Shown in pieces: positions 19,401 to 27,351 of a DNA stretch of 47,803 nt. Where the stretch lies: contig JAITWJ010000058.1 in assembly GCA_031285325.1 (NCBI GenBank), forward strand, positions 1-47,803. Direction: 5' to 3'. The notes beneath the pieces were generated by a model. It was not told where the DNA came from, searched no databases, and saw only the letters and a program-made list of their open reading frames with translations. This DNA is from Bacteroidales bacterium (lineage in GTDB: Bacteria > Bacteroidota > Bacteroidia > Bacteroidales > Prolixibacteraceae). Every line of letters starts with the position of its first letter. The stretch's first letter is position 1. A program made the translations under genes and the position numbers.

Positions 19401-19558
19401 TCGGTTTTGGCGAAAGTGTGTCGTTACGTTCGCCAATGGCTCTTGCTGTTATCGGAGGTTTAACAACTTCCACCATCATGACACTAATAGTTATACCATG
19501 TGTTTTTGATGTTCTCGACAGGTTTAGTAAACTTTTTGTTAAGAAAAAGAATCAATAA
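16472..19558 (+). CDS. RND-family efflux permease (first of two)
   Basis: The ATG at 16472 is preferred over an in-frame TTG nine bases upstream, giving 1028 residues, the usual length for this family. The fold is complete: TM1 (FPITILMIILGVILLGCISFG), porter domain with ERPPEEMEKQFVQQIE, TM2-6 with the conserved AGMLVDNAIVVLENIFR motif that holds the proton-relay Asp, TM7 and the second porter half, then TM8-12 (LVYMVMASQFESLIHPFTI, GIAVNNSIILVDRINQL, RPIIMTSLTTIIALLPL). It is a proton-driven exporter of the hydrophobic/amphiphilic efflux (HAE-like) branch. A second, paralogous RND gene follows 33 bp downstream, so the two may form a heterotrimer as MdtB and MdtC do, which is inference. Confidence 0.95.
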   Translation: MKKLTEFSINFPITILMIILGVILLGCISFGKLGIDLFPDLNSPRIFVEIRSGERPPEEMEKQFVQQIEALAIRQRDVVQVTSVSKVGTAQITVEYNWNKDMDEAFLDLQKALNSVGGLDEINITQHNPNNLPVMIIGLTHTEIKDMNEIRKIAENYIRNDLVRLDGVAEVELSGQEKSEIIIKTDPYRLAAQNLTLDEINSRITAFNRSVSGGRISELGMQYIVKGISLLQTTEDFENLIVGYKAVRAQTGNQPRVEMAPVFLKDVATVTRENKRPDNIIHINGERCIGLAVYKETQYNTVNAVGQINDALVNIQKALPGYNLEVVSNQGKFISQAIGEVQNSALFGILLAVFVLFVFLRRLGTTLIVSVAIPISIIATFNMMYFTNLTINVMTLGGLALGAGMLVDNAIVVLENIFRNHENGMSVKEAVIVGASQVGGAITASTLTTIVVFLPIVYLHGASGELFKDQAWTVAFSLISSIFVAIFLIPMMYHRFYRNKKYEVKQKSIELGGFARLLEKILNIKWTVIIVSVIIVVGAYLLIPFIGAEFMPKTETNEFSIDLKLQEGTELERTESTVQVIEAIVNEYLGDNLKTLYSHVGPTASIQGDENSVFRGENTAQISIALNEGSQITSEMVIETIDMMTSGVEGLEINFSKSQNALSNILGTDESPVVVEVRGEELPEIEKVVNEVKLRMLEMNELFNVQTSIEGGAPEVEIQIDRIRAGIHNINVQTVITQLQSQLEGQTAGQLEYGGELEDIVIKVPEKDLSEIDGLTINSGGQIFRLEEIADISYSISPKEIIRRNQTRIGKITAQMVQGVALDQVSKEILQATSDIELKPNYNIMVTGEEEKRQESMRNLGFALILSIVLVYMVMASQFESLIHPFTILFTIPLAVAGSIFIFFIMGKNFNIMALIGIIMLAGIAVNNSIILVDRINQLIRDGMTRKDAIIQAGQQRIRPIIMTSLTTIIALLPLTIGFGESVSLRSPMALAVIGGLTTSTIMTLIVIPCVFDVLDRFSKLFVKKKNQ

Positions 19559-19590
19559 CAAGACAATAATAATAAAAGAATTTTCAGAGG

Positions 19591-22500
19591 ATGAATTTCA
19601 TCATAAATAGAAAAGTACTTATTAGTATGTTGTTTGCCGGGCTTACACTGCTTGGATACATTTCGTACAAACAACTGCAAATTGAGTTAATGCCAAACGC
19701 AGAACTTCCTACTTTGAGTGTACAGATAAGTTCCAGAAATGAAGTCGATCCAAACTATATGGAAAAACAGGCAGTTATTCCTATCGAAGGTGCTATAGGG
19801 ACAATGGATGGAATTGAAAGCATGGAAACTTCTCTGAACAGCCGTTCGGCAACCATACAGGTTAATTTCAAGCAAAATGTTAATACAAAATATTTGTTTT
19901 TACGGCTTCAGGAAAAAATAGATCAGGCGGCCGAAACTCTTGACGATAATTTTACAGTTAACGTTAACCGAAATTCAGGAAATACATCGAACATGTTTAT
20001 GGAACTCCAGGTTAGGGGGACAGAAGGCGCGGACAGAGTAAGGAGTGTGGTCGATGAGGAAGTTACAGACCAAATAGAAAATATAGATGGAGTAGCAACA
20101 GTGGAGGTTTACGGCGGACAGGAAAAATCAGTAGAGGTTACTTATGATCCTGCCGCAATTAAGGCCTACAATATTACCCCTTCGCAAATCCAGAGTGCAA
20201 TTTCATCGGGGGCTACAGAACGTGTATTTACCGGGTATTTGCATGATTCACAGAAAAAACATTTTGTTTTGGTTACATCTGAATATAAAACCGTTTCCGA
20301 CATAGAAAATATTGTTGTGGCTGATGGACCAATTTATTTAAAAGATGTTGCCGATGTGTATTTTGGTGTAAAAGAAGTTGAAACTATTAGCAGGATTAAT
20401 GGAATGGAATCGGTTTCAATGGTGCTTTACAGCGAATCGCAAGCTAATTTGATAGAACTGTCTCACAGGGTACAGGACGAGATTGCTAAACTTAATGAAG
20501 AGCTTGCCCAAAAAGAAGTTGAAATAGTTGTGCAGGCTGATGTAGCCGAAACAATGGAGGAAAACATAAGCCAGATAATGAATTTGGCTTTGGTTGGAGG
20601 TTTGTTTGCAATTTTTGTACTCTGGATGTTTTTGAAAAATTTACGACTGGTATCTTTCATTGCACTGGCAATACCTATATCATTGTTTACCTCGTTCAAT
20701 CTTTTTTATGCATTTAATATTTCGCTGAACAGTTTAACATTGGTAGGCTTGGTACTTGCTATAGGTATGTTGCTTGATAATAGTGTGGTCGTTCTTGAGA
20801 ATATTTACCGGTTATCAGGGAAAAGGTATGATGCCGACACGGCAGTAACTCAAGGAACAAAAGAAGTATGGCGCTCAATTGTAGCTTCTACATTAACTAC
20901 AGTAACAGTGTTCTTCCCGTTTATATTTTCATCGGACAGCATGGTACGTTTGTTAGGGAATAATATTGGGGTTTCCATTGTGTCAACATTAATGGTTTCG
21001 CTTTTTGTAGCCTTATTGCTTATTCCAATGTTGGCTCATTTTTTGCTGAAGGGTAAGGTTTCGCACAGTATTTTTTATGAAAAGGTTACCACAAACAACA
21101 GGATTGTTCAAATTTATATACTGTTACTTAAAACAAGCCTCAGAAATCCCGCGGGAACAATTCTTGGTGCAATTGTTGTTTTTTTCATAACCATTTTTAT
21201 TACTCTCGCAGTTAGTGTTTCGTCGCTTCAGGAAATAGAAGAAGACCAGTTTCAAATTTCAGTTGACATGCCAACAGGTACTACACTTGAATCGACCGAT
21301 TTAATTGTAGCCGATGTAGAGAGCAGATTGAAGGATATTGAAGAAATTCAGGATATTGGTTCAAATATTCAGGCAGAACAGGCTTCTTTAACTGTTTCAT
21401 TAAAGGAAGATTTCAAAGCAATTAAAAATCGTACTGTCGCAGAAATAAAAACCGATGTTGAAAATAAATTACGAGGTATCCAGCAAGCTGATATAGATAT
21501 TGTTTCCGCATCATCTGTTGGAGGTGCCGGACAACAGGGCGGCAGTCAGGATTTTAGCAGTTTCCTTGGAATTGGTTCAAATCAGGAACGTGTTATTGTA
21601 AAAGGGGAAAATTTTGAGGTAATGCGTGGGGTTGCTGAAGATTTGCAGTATTACATTGAAAATCTTGAATCAATTCGTAGAGCGAGAGCAAATATATCGA
21701 GAAACCAGCCTGAAATACACATGTATTTCGACCAGTTGCTTCTCATAGAATACGGCTTTTCATTAAATAATGTATCATCAGAACTTGGTTCGTTTACAAG
21801 AGAGTTTACTTCAGGAGCGAGTTTCATACAGGATGATGAGAATTACGACATTATTATAAAAGAAAAAAAGATTGACGACATACAGGAAGAAGTCGAACAA
21901 AGGAATATGGATGATTTGCGCCGGCTTCAGGTTAGTAATACTTCCGGTGCGACTTACGACTTACAGGATTTTACCGATTTGGTTTATGCTGAAGGTATGT
22001 CGAGGTTTAATCGAGTTAACCAGGAGAAACAAATAGAAGTAACTTACAGTTTTATCGATGATGCCCAACAGTCAAACGAATTACTCGAAGCCTACCGTTT
22101 AGAAATTGACGATATTGTTGCCGGCTATAAATTACCAACAGGAGTGGCGGTAGAAGTAGTTCACGAAGAAAATCAGTTTAATGAATTTTATTTTCTGATT
22201 GGAGCTGCTTTTATATTGATTATAATGATTCTGGCTTCGGTATTCGAATCGCTTGTAATTCCATTTGTTTTATTGTTTTCAGTGCCACTGGCAGCAATAG
22301 GTTCGTTGCTCGCAATCCTTTTTACAGGAAACAGTTTATTTAATGCGAACACTTTGATGGGGTTTTTAATTTTACTTGGCGTAGTAGTTAACAATGGTAT
22401 TATTTTAATTGACTATACCAATATACTTCGTAAAAATGGATACCGTAAATCCAGAGCATTAATGACAGCCGGCCTTTCGAGGGTTAGGCCTATTTTGATA

Positions 22501-24294
22501 ACATCAATTACCACAATTGTAGCTATGGTTCCTTTGGCTATGGGTAAAGCTGAATATGTTGGGGCAATTGGTGCACCGTTTGCAATTACTGTTATCGGTG
22601 GACTTGTATTCAGTACACTGCTCACTTTAGTTTTTATACCTACCTTGTATGTAGGTCTGGAAAATGCACTTAACTGGATAAAATCATTGCCATTGACTTT
22701 AAAACTTGCTCAAATTACGGTTTTTATTATCGGTACTTTGTTTATTTGTTTTAAAGTACAGGATTTTGTGTGGCAGATGCTTGACTTTATGTTTATTGTT
22801 GTTGCAATTCCAGGTATTACGGCTTTCGTAATGTCGAGCCTGCGTCAGGCAAGTGCTTCTATAATTGATGAAAATACGTCAATTAATATAAAAATCAGAA
22901 AACTTGTGAAAATATACGACCGCGACAACCAATTTGCACGCGAATGGAAATCTGGCATAAAAGTAAGGGCACGTGCTGGTTTACTCAAGAATTACAAGTC
23001 GGTTCGCGATTTTTACGATCTTTTATGGCAATTGCCATTATTTGTATTTTTGGTGTATTTTACATTTTTCTACATTGAAAAAAGCTTTTGGATGTGGATA
23101 TTTTCTCATGCAGTTTACTTCTTCCTGTTTCTTTTATACGTTCCTGTTAATCAGGTATTGATAAATAAATATGAATCAACCAAAAAACATAATTACTTGA
23201 AAATTAACCGTATAATCAGAAATATTATATACTGGATTTCTCCTTTGGTATTTCTTTTCTCATTTTTTAAACGTTGGGATAACATAGGTATGGTAATTTT
23301 TACAGGTGTTATATGGATGTTACTTTTGGTTATTTATGCTACCGGAGACTATATACACAGTAATAATTTGAATATAGCCCGTATTTCGGGAAAATTTGGT
23401 TCACTACGCAGAGGATATTTCAACATTGTAAGGCAAATTCCTATTATAGGGAAACGCAAAAAACCTTTCAGAGCCTTAAACGGTGTTTCACTCGAAATTA
23501 AAACAGGTATGTTCGGTTTACTTGGCCCCAATGGTGCCGGTAAGTCAACAATGATGCGTACCATTTGCGGTATTCTTGAACAGAGTTACGGAAAAATTTG
23601 GATAAACGGCATGGACACCCAAAAATACAGGGAAGAATTACAGGGATTAATAGGTTATCTGCCGCAGGCATTCGGTACTTACGAGAATATGTCGGCTTGG
23701 GAGTTTCTCGATTATCAGGCCATTTTGAAAGGAATTACCGATACAGAAGTAAGAAATGGACGTTTGGATTATGTTTTAAAAAGTGTACACATGTATGATC
23801 GCAGGAACGACAAAATTGGCTCGTTCTCCGGAGGTATGAAACAGCGTATAGGTATTGCACAGATTTTACTTAATCTGCCGCGCATACTCGTAGTTGACGA
23901 ACCTACAGCCGGTCTTGATCCACGCGAAAGAATACGGTTCCGTAACTTGCTTGTTGAACTTAGCCGCGAGAGAATTGTAATATTTTCAACTCATATTATA
24001 GAAGATATTTCGAGTTCCTGTAACCAGGTTGCAGTTATTAATAGAGGAAATCTTAAATATTTCGGTACACCTAACGATATGCAGAAAATAGGCGCCGATT
24101 TTGTATGGCATTTTACCATGCCGGTTTCCGAGTTCGAGAATTATACAAATAAACAATTTATTGTTCATCACGTGCGCGAAGGCGAGAATATAAGAATTAG
24201 GAGCCTTGCTAAGGAAAAACCGGCCGAAAACGCCGTTCAGGTTTCTCCGCATCTCGAAGATGCATATTTGTGTTTGCTTAAAGATTTTGTGTAA
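19591..24294 (+). CDS. RND efflux permease fused to an extra membrane domain and an ABC ATPase
   Basis: A single uninterrupted frame of 1567 residues. Residues 1 to about 1028 are a full RND pump: TM1, porter domains, VLAIGMLLDNSVVVLENIYR in TM4, SVFESLVIPFVLLFSVPLAAIGS and VVVNNGIILIDYTNIL in the second half. Residues about 1030-1270 form a linker with roughly six hydrophobic segments and a basic cytosolic loop; I do not recognise it. Residues about 1285-1567 are an ABC ATPase: Walker A GPNGAGKST (1312-1320), YLPQ Q-loop, signature SGGMKQR (from 1413), Walker B ILVVDEPTAGLDP (from 1432), switch His in STHII. Its tail resembles that of the first ATPase of the operon. The fused ATPase probably pairs with the ABC-2 permease encoded 12 bp downstream. 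No stop or frameshift marks the junctions, so the fusion looks genuine. Confidence 0.93.
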   Translation: MNFIINRKVLISMLFAGLTLLGYISYKQLQIELMPNAELPTLSVQISSRNEVDPNYMEKQAVIPIEGAIGTMDGIESMETSLNSRSATIQVNFKQNVNTKYLFLRLQEKIDQAAETLDDNFTVNVNRNSGNTSNMFMELQVRGTEGADRVRSVVDEEVTDQIENIDGVATVEVYGGQEKSVEVTYDPAAIKAYNITPSQIQSAISSGATERVFTGYLHDSQKKHFVLVTSEYKTVSDIENIVVADGPIYLKDVADVYFGVKEVETISRINGMESVSMVLYSESQANLIELSHRVQDEIAKLNEELAQKEVEIVVQADVAETMEENISQIMNLALVGGLFAIFVLWMFLKNLRLVSFIALAIPISLFTSFNLFYAFNISLNSLTLVGLVLAIGMLLDNSVVVLENIYRLSGKRYDADTAVTQGTKEVWRSIVASTLTTVTVFFPFIFSSDSMVRLLGNNIGVSIVSTLMVSLFVALLLIPMLAHFLLKGKVSHSIFYEKVTTNNRIVQIYILLLKTSLRNPAGTILGAIVVFFITIFITLAVSVSSLQEIEEDQFQISVDMPTGTTLESTDLIVADVESRLKDIEEIQDIGSNIQAEQASLTVSLKEDFKAIKNRTVAEIKTDVENKLRGIQQADIDIVSASSVGGAGQQGGSQDFSSFLGIGSNQERVIVKGENFEVMRGVAEDLQYYIENLESIRRARANISRNQPEIHMYFDQLLLIEYGFSLNNVSSELGSFTREFTSGASFIQDDENYDIIIKEKKIDDIQEEVEQRNMDDLRRLQVSNTSGATYDLQDFTDLVYAEGMSRFNRVNQEKQIEVTYSFIDDAQQSNELLEAYRLEIDDIVAGYKLPTGVAVEVVHEENQFNEFYFLIGAAFILIIMILASVFESLVIPFVLLFSVPLAAIGSLLAILFTGNSLFNANTLMGFLILLGVVVNNGIILIDYTNILRKNGYRKSRALMTAGLSRVRPILITSITTIVAMVPLAMGKAEYVGAIGAPFAITVIGGLVFSTLLTLVFIPTLYVGLENALNWIKSLPLTLKLAQITVFIIGTLFICFKVQDFVWQMLDFMFIVVAIPGITAFVMSSLRQASASIIDENTSINIKIRKLVKIYDRDNQFAREWKSGIKVRARAGLLKNYKSVRDFYDLLWQLPLFVFLVYFTFFYIEKSFWMWIFSHAVYFFLFLLYVPVNQVLINKYESTKKHNYLKINRIIRNIIYWISPLVFLFSFFKRWDNIGMVIFTGVIWMLLLVIYATGDYIHSNNLNIARISGKFGSLRRGYFNIVRQIPIIGKRKKPFRALNGVSLEIKTGMFGLLGPNGAGKSTMMRTICGILEQSYGKIWINGMDTQKYREELQGLIGYLPQAFGTYENMSAWEFLDYQAILKGITDTEVRNGRLDYVLKSVHMYDRRNDKIGSFSGGMKQRIGIAQILLNLPRILVVDEPTAGLDPRERIRFRNLLVELSRERIVIFSTHIIEDISSSCNQVAVINRGNLKYFGTPNDMQKIGADFVWHFTMPVSEFENYTNKQFIVHHVREGENIRIRSLAKEKPAENAVQVSPHLEDAYLCLLKDFV

Positions 24295-24305
24295 AAATAA
24301 AACAA

Positions 24306-25025
24306 ATGGAAAAAAAAATAAATCTGAAGAATAGAACATTTATTTTTCAGAAAATGATCAGGTATAATTTAAAAATAATTTTTGCAAACAAGTTTATATG
24401 GTTCTTGTTGGCCGCTTTGGGTATTTTCTTGTTTTTCGCAATACAGTCAGTTTTAGACCAGCAAGATATTGCCGAAGGAACAATTTACAACCTGTTGACA
24501 TTTCCGGGAATACTGCTTATTTTTTACCCTTCTGTTTTTGGAATCCAAAATGACGACGACGCAAGAATGCTCGAAATTCTGTTTGGAATACCGAATTACA
24601 GATATAAAATTTGGTTAGTTCGCCTTATAATGATTTATGCATTAGTTTTTGTTGTTGTTTTTGCGTTTGCGTGGCTTGCCTCAATTCTTCTGTACGACAT
24701 CGGAATTATCGAAATGTCGTATCAGCTTATGTATCCCATTTTATTTATGGGGTCGATGGCATTTATGTTTTCAACCCTCATAAAAAACGGGAATGGAACA
24801 GCGGTAGTTATGATACTTGTTGGTGTTGCATTAATTATTTTAGAGACTGAAATTGAGAGGACACAATGGAATGTATTCCTTAACCCTTTTGATGTTCCTG
24901 ATAATATGAATATTGTAATTTGGACCAATATCATATCCAAGAACAGGATTTTTCTTGGTGCAGGTATGGTCGTTTTTGTTTTATACGGGCTGTTTAATAT
25001 GCAAAAAAGAGAGCGGTTTGTATAA
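24306..25025 (+). CDS. ABC-2 type membrane permease, small
   Basis: The product has 239 residues, with about six hydrophobic segments: FIWFLLAALGIFLFFAIQ (near 35), a second around 65-80, then three long ones between about 100 and 180, and a last one at about 215-230. An N-terminal cytosolic segment and the motif ILFGIPNYRYKIWLVRL after TM2 fit the coupling region of ABC-2 permeases, like the ILE-GLP-SR type element in relatives. It has no ATPase domain. It starts 12 bp after the RND-ABC fusion, whose C-terminal ATPase is the nearest candidate to energise it. It is the last gene of the seven-gene operon; a hairpin terminator lies about 150 bp downstream. Confidence 0.83.
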   Translation: MEKKINLKNRTFIFQKMIRYNLKIIFANKFIWFLLAALGIFLFFAIQSVLDQQDIAEGTIYNLLTFPGILLIFYPSVFGIQNDDDARMLEILFGIPNYRYKIWLVRLIMIYALVFVVVFAFAWLASILLYDIGIIEMSYQLMYPILFMGSMAFMFSTLIKNGNGTAVVMILVGVALIILETEIERTQWNVFLNPFDVPDNMNIVIWTNIISKNRIFLGAGMVVFVLYGLFNMQKRERFV

Positions 25026-25177
25026 TGCTTTCAACATACCGTTACAATTAAGATTATAGAGAGAATAATTAAGATATTCTGATTTTTAAAAAATGTCTGC
25101 CAAGCCCAAAAGAATGCCGGCGGCTTGCAGTGCGTACCGGTTCCGCTGTCATTAAATCATAACAGTTGCACAAATCA

Positions 25178-25220
25178 CTGATAATTATTTGGGATGCTTT
25201 CCCAAGTAATTATCAGTTTT
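25178..25220 (+). terminator. Terminator-like hairpin after the ABC-RND operon
   Basis: A 17-bp stem (25178-25194 with 25200-25216, one T-G pair) with a TGCTT loop is followed by TTTT. The stem begins CTGATAATTA and ends TAATTATCAG. It overlaps the first unit of the 20-bp repeat described next. Confidence 0.65.
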
Positions 25221-25280
25221 CCCAATTAAATAAATTCTTTCCCAAATATTGGGGAAGTTCCCCAGTTAATTATTCATGAA
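25201..25280 (+). repeat. Four degenerate direct repeats of exactly 20 bp (TTTCCCAA-type)
   Basis: CCCA occurs at 25201, 25221, 25241 and 25261, each preceded by TT(T/C) and in three of four followed by A. After it each unit is AT-rich (for example CCCAAGTAATTATCAGTTTT and CCCAGTTAATTATTCATGAA). The 20-bp step is close to two helical turns, so a protein could bind all four on one face. The third unit also holds CCCAAATATTGGGG, a small palindrome. Function unknown. Confidence 0.6.
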
Positions 25281-25518
25281 ATAAATTAATTATAAGCCTT
25301 ATAAATAAAATATCTGTCAGATAAATTAATTATTTCACAAATAAATCAATTAGTTAGCTTTTAAATAATTTCTAAGACTAAAAAATCATTTTTTTCTGAA
25401 AAACATTCATTTTTTGATTAAAAATTAAATATTTAATTTTAAAATCGAAAATATATACAATAAATCAACCGATATACCAAATGCCATATCATAATTATTA
25501 TAATTCAAAAACAGATTC
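25281..25518. other. AT-rich non-coding stretch upstream of the U32 gene
   Basis: About 240 bp that is very rich in A and T, with recurring ATAAATTAATTA-like words and no reading frame of note. It probably forms the upstream region of the U32 promoter. I see no riboswitch or RNA gene signature in it. Confidence 0.4.
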
Positions 25519-25526
25519 TAACTTTG
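25519..25526 (+). promoter_or_regulatory. Candidate -7 box (TAACTTTG) for the U32 gene
   Basis: TAACTTTG is a perfect match to TAnnTTTG and lies 20 bp before the ATG at 25546, giving a short leader. A clear TTTG -33 element at the usual distance is not seen. Confidence 0.5.
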
Positions 25527-25545
25527 CACACAATTTAATAATTTG

Positions 25546-26793
25546 ATGGAAAACAGGCCTATAGAAATAATGGCGCCGGTTGGTTCTTACGAATCATTAA
25601 TGGCGGCAATACAGGGTGGGGCAGACTCGGTATATTTTGGCGTAGAACACCTCAACATGCGTTCTCGCTCTGCAAATAACTTCTCGTTAGAAGATTTACA
25701 GAAAATAACAAATATTGCCTCAAAAAGCGGAATTAAAACTTATCTTACATTAAATGTAGAGGTTTTCGATAACGAAATGAATCTCGTGCATAATGTGCTC
25801 GATACTGCAAAAGCATCAGGCGTTTCGGCCGTTATTGCAGCCGATATTGCAGTAATACAGTATGCCCGCTCTATAAATTTAGAAGTACATATTTCAACAC
25901 AGGTAAACATTACAAATATTGAAGCTGTAAAATTTTATTCCAATTTTGCCGATGTAATTGTTATGGCCCGCGAAATGAATTTAGGTAGAATTTACGAAAT
26001 AAACAGCCATATTAACGAACAGCAAATAAAAGGGCCATCCGGTAAACTTGTTCGTATTGAAATGTTTATACACGGCGCTTTGTGCATGGCTGTAAGCGGG
26101 AAATGTTATCTTAGCCTGCATGAAATGAAATCGTCGGCAAACAGAGGTTCGTGCCTTCAAACATGCAGAAGGGCTTATATTGTATCCGACAAAGAAACAG
26201 GCGCCGAACTGGAAATAGACAATGAATACATAATGTCGCCAAAGGATTTGAAAGCTATTAATTTTTTGAATAAAATACTCGATTCAGGTGTTTCTGTACT
26301 TAAAATTGAAGGCAGAGCCCGTTCGCCCGAATATGTTAAAACAACCGTACAATGTTACAGCGAAGCTGTTGACGCATATTTTGACGGTACTTTTTCTGAA
26401 GAAAAAATTAACGGATGGAACCAAAGATTGTCATCTGTTTTTAATCGCGGTTTTTGGGATGGTTATTATCTGGGGCAGCGGTTGGGCGAGTGGAGCGGTA
26501 CTTATGGCTCGAAAGCCGTGAAAAGAAAAATATACGCCGGAAAATGCACAAACTATTTTACAAAAATTCAGATAGCCGAATTTAAACTCGAAGCCATAGA
26601 TTTAAATGTTGGCGACGAAATTATAATTATCGGCCCTACCACTGGCGTAGAACAAACCATTATTCAGGAAATCAGGGTTGATTTGAACCCAGTTAAAACA
26701 GGAAAAAAAGGCGAAATGGTTTCAATACCAATAAAAATAAAACTGCGGCGTGCCGACAAGATTTTTAAAATTATTGATTCAAAAGCATGTTAG
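25546..26793 (+). CDS. Peptidase U32 family protein (RNA-hydroxylation type, TrhP/RlhA-like)
   Basis: The ATG at 25546 is preferred to the TTG just before it; the product is 415 residues (MENRPIEIMAPVGS). It is a TIM-barrel U32 protein: IMAPVGSYESLMAAIQGGADSVYFG opens the barrel, and the central signature EMFIHGALCMAVSGKC...NRGSCLQTCRRAY carries four cysteines at 180, 187, 203 and 207, the Cx6Cx15Cx3C spacing that binds an iron-sulfur cluster in the family. The C-terminal part (about 320-415) is a small beta-barrel. Despite the name, characterised relatives use prephenate in oxygen-independent hydroxylation of tRNA or rRNA pyrimidines; the exact RNA target here is not decided. It is monocistronic: an IS remnant begins 32 bp after the stop codon. 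Confidence 0.9.
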   Translation: MENRPIEIMAPVGSYESLMAAIQGGADSVYFGVEHLNMRSRSANNFSLEDLQKITNIASKSGIKTYLTLNVEVFDNEMNLVHNVLDTAKASGVSAVIAADIAVIQYARSINLEVHISTQVNITNIEAVKFYSNFADVIVMAREMNLGRIYEINSHINEQQIKGPSGKLVRIEMFIHGALCMAVSGKCYLSLHEMKSSANRGSCLQTCRRAYIVSDKETGAELEIDNEYIMSPKDLKAINFLNKILDSGVSVLKIEGRARSPEYVKTTVQCYSEAVDAYFDGTFSEEKINGWNQRLSSVFNRGFWDGYYLGQRLGEWSGTYGSKAVKRKIYAGKCTNYFTKIQIAEFKLEAIDLNVGDEIIIIGPTTGVEQTIIQEIRVDLNPVKTGKKGEMVSIPIKIKLRRADKIFKIIDSKAC

Positions 26794-27294
26794 AATTTGC
26801 CGGTGAACTAAAAATTCCTGAGCCTGAGGTCGTAAAAATTTTAATAGATTTATAATGATTAACAGCATAATAGTGCTAAGTAACAAAAAAATTAAAGCGA
26901 TATTTTTTTGCTGTTTCTCAGTTGCATTAGCGAGTACATATTCATTAGCCATAACTCCCATACTTGGACTTTCATTTCTACCGGCTTGTTTGCGGCAATG
27001 CTCTTGCAACGATTCATGTATTTCTTCAATTAAGCCTTCTGCCACCCATTTACGAAAATAATAATACACCAATTCCCACTTGGGATATTCCTTAGGCAAC
27101 ATACGCCATTGGATACCCGATTTTGCTATATAAAGCGTGGCGTTAACAATCACCCGCAAGCTGTGTTTGCGTTTTCGTATTTGGAAATAATTCTCTATCT
27201 TTGACCACTGTCTATCAGTTAAATCGCTTGGATAAACTTGCATCTCTTTCTGATTATTTGGTTGATAATCATAAAGATACAAAATATTATCCAT
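26779..27294 (-). pseudogene. Truncated IS5-family transposase (N-terminal part only)
   Basis: The frame begins MDNILYLYDY; a more family-like start is the Met at 27243 (MQVYPSDLTDRQW). The recognisable part is the N-terminal DUF4096-type domain: DLTDRQWSKIENYF, RVIVNATLYIAKSGIQWRMLP, YPKWELVYYYFRKW and GRNESPSMGVM. In intact elements this is followed by a DSQSVK motif and the DDE catalytic core; here the similarity stops directly after MGVM and the frame runs through about 45 low-complexity residues, then through the left inverted repeat into the end of the U32 gene. None of the DDE residues is present, so it cannot be an active transposase. The reading frame is therefore a relic left by an internal deletion. 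Confidence 0.8.
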
Positions 27295-27351
27295 CCAAAT
27301 AGCTGATAGCCAGTTATTTGTATTGTAATTATTCTATTTTTAAACAACCTC
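26826..27351 (-). mobile_element. Internally deleted IS5-type element with both terminal inverted repeats
   Basis: The left end reads GAGGTCGTAAAAATTTTAAT on the + strand from 26826, and the right end, read on the minus strand from 27351, starts GAGGTTGTTTAAAAATAG. They are imperfect inverted repeats. Between them lie 526 bp that encode only the N-terminal part of an IS5/IS427-type transposase, so the element is shorter than the roughly 850 bp or more usual for complete members. No clear target-site duplication is visible (flanks CCT and TAAG). Confidence 0.6.

Noticed and set aside
24294-24306. Possible assembly or frameshift artefact joining RND and ABC genes
   Set aside because: The RND-ABC chain is continuous over more than 1500 codons with sensible protein sequence across both junctions, and the neighbouring gene starts normally 12 bp later; no sign of an error, although reads were not available.
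25201-25280. Possible CRISPR array
   Set aside because: The 20-bp step leaves no room for spacers and the conserved part is only about 7 bp; no cas genes in the window.
26779-27294. Functional transposase gene
   Set aside because: Similarity ends after about 100 residues, the DDE core is missing and the frame runs through the inverted repeat into the neighbouring gene.
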